Positions 7,886 to 11,584 of a DNA stretch of 11,584 nucleotides are shown piece by piece. The stretch is from Cerioporus squamosus (taxonomy: Eukaryota; Basidiomycota; Agaricomycetes; Polyporales; Polyporaceae), in the NCBI GenBank assembly GCA_022592435.1, contig JABYQS010000894.1, positions 1-11,584 of the forward strand, given 5' to 3'. The notes beneath the pieces are model-generated. The model did no database searches and was not told the DNA's origin. It worked only from the letters and a program-made list of their open reading frames with translations. Every line of letters begins with the position of its first letter. Within the stretch, counting starts at the first letter, position 1. The translations under genes and the position numbers were made by a program.

Positions 7886-8105
7886 ACGCGGCCGATGCAG
7901 TTCAGAGAGCCTATGACACGACTCTGTACGACTGGTACACAATGGAGCAATCTAAGGTGACATTATGGGCTCTCTCATGAATAGTGTCGAGCACCGACCG
8001 TGTCGCTTTGAACCGGGTAGTGATTTGGGAGCGGATAGCATAAGAGCACAGCTGGAAGAGATCCCGCCGTGACAGCAATTCTCCGACACGGACATCCGAG
8101 GTAGG
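7886..8105 (+). pseudogene. Further plus-strand exon-like segments, possibly the continuation of relic C
   Basis: After an acceptor CTTGCAG, 7886-7954 reads AADAVQRAYDTTLYDWYT then MEQSK and ends at a possible donor GTGACA. From about 7981, a second segment reads RFEPGSDLGADSIRAQLEEI, then PP, a TGA and QQFSDTDIR, ending at donor GTAGGA (8106). The TGA occurs in CCG TGA CAG, one C-to-T step from CGA. The gap between the segments is too short for a normal intron, so the reading frame cannot be rebuilt cleanly. I infer decay, but a different exon structure is possible. No family recognised. Confidence 0.3.
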
Positions 8106-8322
8106 ATTGCGCGGCACTGAAGTGCGCAATGTACACATACCGTGCACTCAGACACACAAGGGTAATAATCTGAGTTCTTGTAGCTGCATCTTTCACATTA
8201 CGACCAGACGATGGATGCAAGGATATGAAGGAATGATATTGCGGTCCTACTCGAGTGCTGCATCGAGCCCACGTCGGCCGTGTAGGAATAAGCGGCACAA
8301 ACGAGCAACACACACCTTCCAC

Positions 8323-8669
8323 CTATGAGTCCGACCGCTCTCTCGCCGGCTTCTGATCCTCCACTACCAGCTTCCATCCGCCGTACAGTTGGTTGACGAT
8401 CGCGCTGCGCTTGAGCACGGCAAGCTCCTTCGCCTTCTCCTGATAGAAAGCGGCTAGCTTCGCCTCATCAGTCTCCTTCTTCGCCAAATGTCAGTATGGA
8501 TCGATGTAGTCCTCGGAGATATGGTCTGACATACCTGGATGTCGCGGAACATCTCCTTCGTCCGCCGGACGAAGTAATGCCTGAAGTTGTACGAGCTGAA
8601 CGACTGCGAAGTGCGCAACATAGAGTGGTATAGATGCAATATCGACTGCTTCGTGGGCGGGCTTGCCAT
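8323..8669 (-). CDS. ISD11: ISD11 (LYRM4-like), mitochondrial iron-sulfur cluster biogenesis factor, 96 aa
   Basis: Small LYR-family protein of the mitochondrial matrix. In known eukaryotes it binds and stabilises the cysteine desulfurase Nfs1 together with the acyl carrier protein, supplying sulfur for Fe-S cluster assembly. Two exons: 8669-8535 and 8478-8323, intron 8479-8534 (GTATGT...GCGAAG); total 291 nt, frame kept. Exon 1 carries SILHLYHSMLRTSQSF then YNFRHYFVRRTKEMFRD; exon 2 carries AKELAVLKRSAIVNQLYGG. This order and the length agree with Isd11 (about 90-95 residues), including the QLY ending of the conserved core. The LYR tripeptide reads LYH here. The acceptor could also lie three bases downstream, removing one Lys. 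The ATG sits in CACGATGG with no better upstream start. No TATA box was seen, as expected for a housekeeping gene. Confidence 0.92.
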
Positions 8670-8996
8670 CGTGAAGAAGGAAGAACTGGTTCAAACAATG
8701 AGAACGACGAAGTCGAGGACGAGGAGCGGACAAACCGAAGCGCTCACCATCAGGACGCTAGTAAGCTGCTTATGTCATCAAGTCCAGACTTGTTCGCAAC
8801 TCTCTCCGGACGGAAAGTCAATGATACAGTAAGTAGTCACCCCAATGAACGTGGCAGTTGAGGGAGAGAAGTACTGGAAAAATGGCAGAGAACGATAAAG
8901 GGTCAAGTAAGTCTGAGGGACATCGGAAATGCAAAATGGTTACTTGTCAGGCGCGATAACACATCGGTCCGCGCGCAAAGTGCGCATCCTCGCGTT
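8670..8996. other. ISD11 upstream region
   Basis: This is the 5' flank of ISD11. The 80 bp before the ATG are pyrimidine-rich on the minus strand (GTCCGCTCCTCGTCCTCG and similar), typical of a fungal leader. Plus-strand open frames at 8587-8861 are antisense to ISD11 exon 1 or run into this flank and show no domain. Nothing else was seen. Confidence 0.5.
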
Positions 8997-9185
8997 TTAG
9001 ACCGCTTGTCCGCCCCTCCTGTAGTTCCTCTCAAACTCATCCAATCCCTCTGAATTCTTCAGCATGGACGTGTATATGCCTCTACAGCTCATGAAAAATA
9101 CTCATATGGTCAACTGTGCTTTGGTGGTGTCGCATATCCTCAAGACTTCTTCCTGTATTTCGCTCTGTTTATGGGCGCTAGTCAT
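8997..9185 (-). CDS. Candidate small gene, 51 aa if a 33-nt intron is removed; unidentified
   Basis: From ATG at 9185 the minus strand reads MTSAHKQSEIQEEVLRICDT, then TKAQ; after 9081 the same frame continues GIYTSMLKNSEGLDEFER and NYRRGGQAV with TAA at 8997-8999. Between them one TGA (9105-9107) interrupts the frame. A 33-nt segment, 9114-9082, beginning GTTGAC and ending GCTGTAG, would remove the stop and keep the frame, but it is shorter than the other introns here and has a weak donor. The frame is also open upstream of the ATG (GGGPGGG, then LPDLEFRRSYS), so a further 5' exon is possible. It is same-strand and 330 bp upstream of ISD11. It could be a real small protein, the end of a decayed gene, or chance. 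I recognise no family. Confidence 0.3.
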
Positions 9186-9652
9186 ACTATAAGAGCGCCG
9201 AAACTCCAAATCAGGCAATGTGCCGCCTCCTGGTCCGCCTCCGCCCTTTCACCTATTGCCCCGCGCACTTCGTTCTCCTTCATTTATCAGCTTGTGCGTA
9301 TTTTTACTAGACTAAAGAGCCTCTGTAGACACCTCTGTCAAAATTTGAAGGTGAAGGTGAGTTGTCACCCAGAAAATCGAGTTCTGCACCGGGGCGGACG
9401 GATGGTCTATCGCGCGAGGACCAGAAGCCTATCAGCGCCGGACAGAAACGCCCGAGCCTCCTGACGCATTACCCTACCACCCGAAGGGCATATACGCTGC
9501 AACTTGAAGGACCAATATGCCTTTGGATTTGACCGATGTCGTAACTCGCCTGACATATAGCCTTGCATCGGAAATGTAACAGCGATACGCAGGCAAGTTG
9601 CTCGGAGTCGAACTCCGATTGAAGGAATTCCAGTATGCAACGGTCCTTACAG
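9186..9652. other. Region 3' of the alpha/beta hydrolase, no clear gene
   Basis: It holds the hydrolase 3' flank and the possible 5' extension of the small minus-strand frame. The plus-strand open frame 9171-9464 shows no domain or splice logic. Nothing further could be supported. Confidence 0.45.
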
Positions 9653-10918
9653 TCATACATGTGCGTCGTCTCCAAGGAAGCTGCGCAGAACCTTCCCTGG
9701 ATAGTCCCGATGTGCCTGGAAATACCACGATGTGAGTCTTCCCCAACGTCCGCAACGTTTCGGGTCGTACTCACAAAGTGATTGCCGCCCCGAAGGCGCA
9801 CGAGAGACACCCTCCTGACATCCCTCCCAGTCCTTTTCGCCTCCTCGAGCTCGGTAGCCATGCCCTTGGCCACCCATGGTATAGCCCACAGAGACTGGTC
9901 GCACCACACCACTCTCAACTCCACGTCTCGCCAGGGGTCTCGCGCTTCATCTGCGGGTTTGCCGGCGGTCGGGTAGAACGTCGCGTTCTTCAGCTCATTG
10001 TACAGCCCGTGGGTCGCGCACATCTTCGCAATGAGAGTGTCGCTGCCGTTGGGACTATGTCCAGGGGCCTCGTGCGTAGACTCCGCCTGCTCGCGAGAGG
10101 TCATGTTCTTCAGCGAGGACGGACCATCCAGTGTGTCATGGAAGACGAGCGTGTCGGCTTCGATCGGGTCTCCGTGAGGGAAATACGCTGCAGCCCAGTC
10201 GTGGAAGCGTTTGATGCGCTCCTCAGGAGGCAAGGAACTATCCCACAAGGGGTGATAGATTTGCGATGGGGGTGCATACAGGAAGAACCCAAACGCACAA
10301 TCTGCTCGTCTGTTAGGCTCAAGCTGACGACACAGGTGATCCATACGCACCATGTGAGATGACTCGACGCACGTACTGGCTCAGGTCTACCTCCGGCGAA
10401 CGGAGAGATGGGGCATGAGCGAGGAAGGCCAGTGGCCATATCGCGCCCAACGACCACCCGGCGAGCACGATTGCGCCCTTGGCATCCTGACCACTTCCCT
10501 GAACAGGCGGGATACTTTCGCGCTTCACCAGGTCAGCCAGGTACTCGTACACCTCTCGCGCACGTTCGCGCAGGAAATCCCATGCCTCCTCGCGGGTGGA
10601 GGGCGAGTCGGGAGATGAGCTTGCGAGGCGCGTCAGGACAACGCGCTCTTGCTCAGAATAGGGTTTGGACCCTGGGTAGTCGCGCCGATTCAGGGCGATG
10701 ACGCGGGCGTTGTGTGCGGCGGCGAGTGGAAGCAACTTCTTGAAGCTGGCTTATTCCAGGAGTGTCAGAGGGCTGTGAGATGGGTGGTATTGAGCTCACA
10801 ACTCACCACCGTGCCAGATCAACCCATGTATGACGACGATTGTCGTATAATTTGTGCTACCAGGGGGTGCGCCGGAGTCAAGGAATGCTCGCAATGCGGG
10901 TGCTCCTGCGGAGATCAT
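9653..10918 (-). CDS. Alpha/beta hydrolase fold protein, 366 aa, 4 exons
   Basis: Serine hydrolase of the AB_hydrolase-1 type with a large lid; esterase, lipase-like or related activity, true substrate unknown. Exons in transcript order: 10918-10807, 10749-10351, 10301-9775, 9715-9653 (1101 nt); introns of 57, 49 and 59 nt, all GT-AG. The N-terminal strand and oxyanion region is TTIVVIHG (His31-Gly32), followed by ALNRRDYPGS. The nucleophile elbow is AGWSLGA with Ser137. Probable acid is Asp305 in VVWCDQSLW; the catalytic His345 is in GGNHF at the exon 3/4 junction. The last exon reads AHRDYPGKVLRSFLGDDAHV. No signal peptide is evident, so cytosolic. The ATG at 10918 is preceded in frame by a stop; because it is about 215 bp from the TATA box, an upstream coding or non-coding exon remains possible. 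The gene looks intact. Confidence 0.9.
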
Positions 10919-11132
10919 CCTGGATCTGAAGCGATGCTGCTGGTCGTACACTCAATCAAGCAAGAAGTATCAGCTCGCAGTGGCCGGAGTGACTCCGGCT
11001 CATGAACTCTGCCACGATGGTGTGAAGTGAGAAGCGTTCACATGGCCTAGTTGGAGCGTAAGTACGCGTCAGTAAGAGCTTACTTATACTGTTGCTGTTA
11101 GAGCGAGAAAAGGAGGGACCATACCTTCTCAT

Positions 11133-11140
11133 CTTATATA
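11133..11140 (-). promoter_or_regulatory. TATA box, probably for the alpha/beta hydrolase
   Basis: TATATAAG on the minus strand, 215 bp upstream of the chosen hydrolase ATG. The long distance suggests a long leader or a small 5' intron; GTAAGC at 11083 and an acceptor ending at 11047 would define a 37-nt one, which is only a weak possibility. Confidence 0.5.
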
Positions 11141-11251
11141 CACTTGCAGCACCCTTTCGCGGAAGATACAGAGACAATGGGACCACGCGTGGCTAGTATG
11201 CAACGGTGTGCACGTAGTACAGTAGGTAAGGGAGTACTGGTGGAGAAGGAC

Positions 11252-11273
11252 TGGTTGATCTTTGGTTGATCTT
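11252..11273. repeat. Perfect 11-bp tandem duplication
   Basis: TGGTTGATCTT occurs twice without a gap (11252-11262 and 11263-11273). The second copy runs directly into the first GATA-type element. It lies in the divergent promoter between the hydrolase and the right-edge gene. Confidence 0.9.
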
Positions 11274-11302
11274 ATCTCCTCCAGGGTAGCTAAATCTTAT
11301 CT
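11271..11302. promoter_or_regulatory. Pair of GATA-type elements
   Basis: CTTATCT, that is AGATAAG on the other strand, occurs at 11271-11277 and 11296-11302, 25 bp apart. The core fits the HGATAR site bound by fungal GATA factors (nitrogen, light and iron regulators are known members). Which gene they serve, and which factor, is not shown by the sequence. Confidence 0.4.
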
Positions 11303-11397
11303 AATCTCCCGAGCAGCTTGTCCTCTTACCACCACCATCATCTACTTATCAGCATTCTAGCAGATTGTCGCGCCTGCTCGAGCTCGTGGCAACGAAC

Positions 11398-11584
11398 ATG
11401 CCTCGCTCGTATTTCTATGAGAAGCTCGTCACCGTCATGAGGCATCCTGAGAGCTATCAGAGGTACGTTACGCTCCTGAACGCTGGACGCAGACAGTTGC
11501 CTGCACGCAAGCCTCTGTGAGCACACCCTTCTTCAGAGTTTATGAAAGGATAGATGTTTGTTTAGAACATCCTCATCATGACAG
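11398..11584 (+). CDS. 5' end of an unidentified gene, cut by the window edge
   Basis: Exon 1 (11398-11462) begins at the first ATG of a frame that is open for about 95 bp upstream and reads MPRSYFYEKLVTVMRHPES then YQ, ending at donor AG|GTACGT. An intron of 74 nt (11463-11536, ending CTTCTTCAG) joins in frame to a second exon reading VYERIDVCLEHPHHD up to the window end. The junction restores an Arg codon. The peptide looks like genuine, basic, helix-prone protein, but I do not recognise a family. It diverges from the alpha/beta hydrolase and shares its upstream region. The start could lie further upstream in another exon. Confidence 0.5.

Noticed and set aside
7532..7950. Minus-strand open frames of 107 and 136 codons upstream of AKR-4
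   Set aside because: They look less protein-like than the plus-strand segments and have no matching splice structure; taken as shadows of relic C.
9171..9464. 97-codon plus-strand open frame after a TATA-like CTATAAGA
   Set aside because: No domain and low-complexity content, and the opposite strand has the more protein-like frame in part of it.
9778..10362. 194-codon plus-strand open frame
   Set aside because: Antisense to exons 2 and 3 of the alpha/beta hydrolase, whose sense frame has clear catalytic motifs.
1171..10918. Reading the AKR array plus the alpha/beta hydrolase as a secondary-metabolite gene cluster
   Set aside because: No synthase, transporter or regulator gene is in the window, and the housekeeping gene ISD11 lies between; proximity alone is not enough.
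1..11584. tRNA, rRNA, CRISPR, transposase or terminal inverted repeats
   Set aside because: Scanned by eye on both strands; no cloverleaf-like T-loop set, spacer array, transposase motif or long inverted repeat was found.

Overview
The window looks like nuclear DNA of an Agaricomycete-type basidiomycete fungus. Coding sequence is broken by many short GT-AG introns (about 49 to 71 nt), intergenic distances are short, base composition is mildly GC-rich, and every recognisable protein is of fungal type. No bacterial operon structure, CRISPR array, rRNA or tRNA was seen.

Layout. The left 7.4 kb is an array of four aldo/keto reductase (AKR) genes of the versiconal hemiacetal acetate reductase-like kind. 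AKR-1 (+) is only its last exon (49-134). AKR-2 (+, 1171-2931), AKR-3 (-, 3604-5331) and AKR-4 (-, 5673-7381) can each be reconstructed exon by exon into an unbroken frame of 343, 340 and 340 residues with 13 exons and the full Asp/Tyr/Lys/His tetrad. The order is head-to-tail (+,+) meeting head-to-tail (-,-), so AKR-2 and AKR-3 are tail to tail. Exon sizes are almost the same in all copies, including a 15-nt microexon; AKR-2 differs from the other two by one intron lost or gained at each of two sites.

Between and beside the AKR genes lie coding-like relics: a frame with one internal stop (3086-3531, -), an orphan exon with good splice signals (5415-5620, -), and a set of plus-strand exon-like segments (7442-8105). 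I could not name the proteins they come from.

The right 3.3 kb holds single-copy genes: the mitochondrial iron-sulfur cluster factor ISD11 (-, 8323-8669), a possible tiny gene (-, 8997-9185), a four-exon alpha/beta hydrolase of 366 residues (-, 9653-10918), and the first exons of an unidentified gene (+, 11398 to the window end). The hydrolase and the right-edge gene diverge from a shared 480-bp promoter region holding a TATA box, two GATA-type elements and an 11-bp tandem duplication.

The AKR copies are probably independently transcribed paralogs for reduction of aldehydes, ketones or aromatic compounds; the window gives no proof of a biosynthetic cluster. ISD11 and the hydrolase need not be functionally linked to them. 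All gene models were built by hand from splice signals and family alignment from memory, without a database search.
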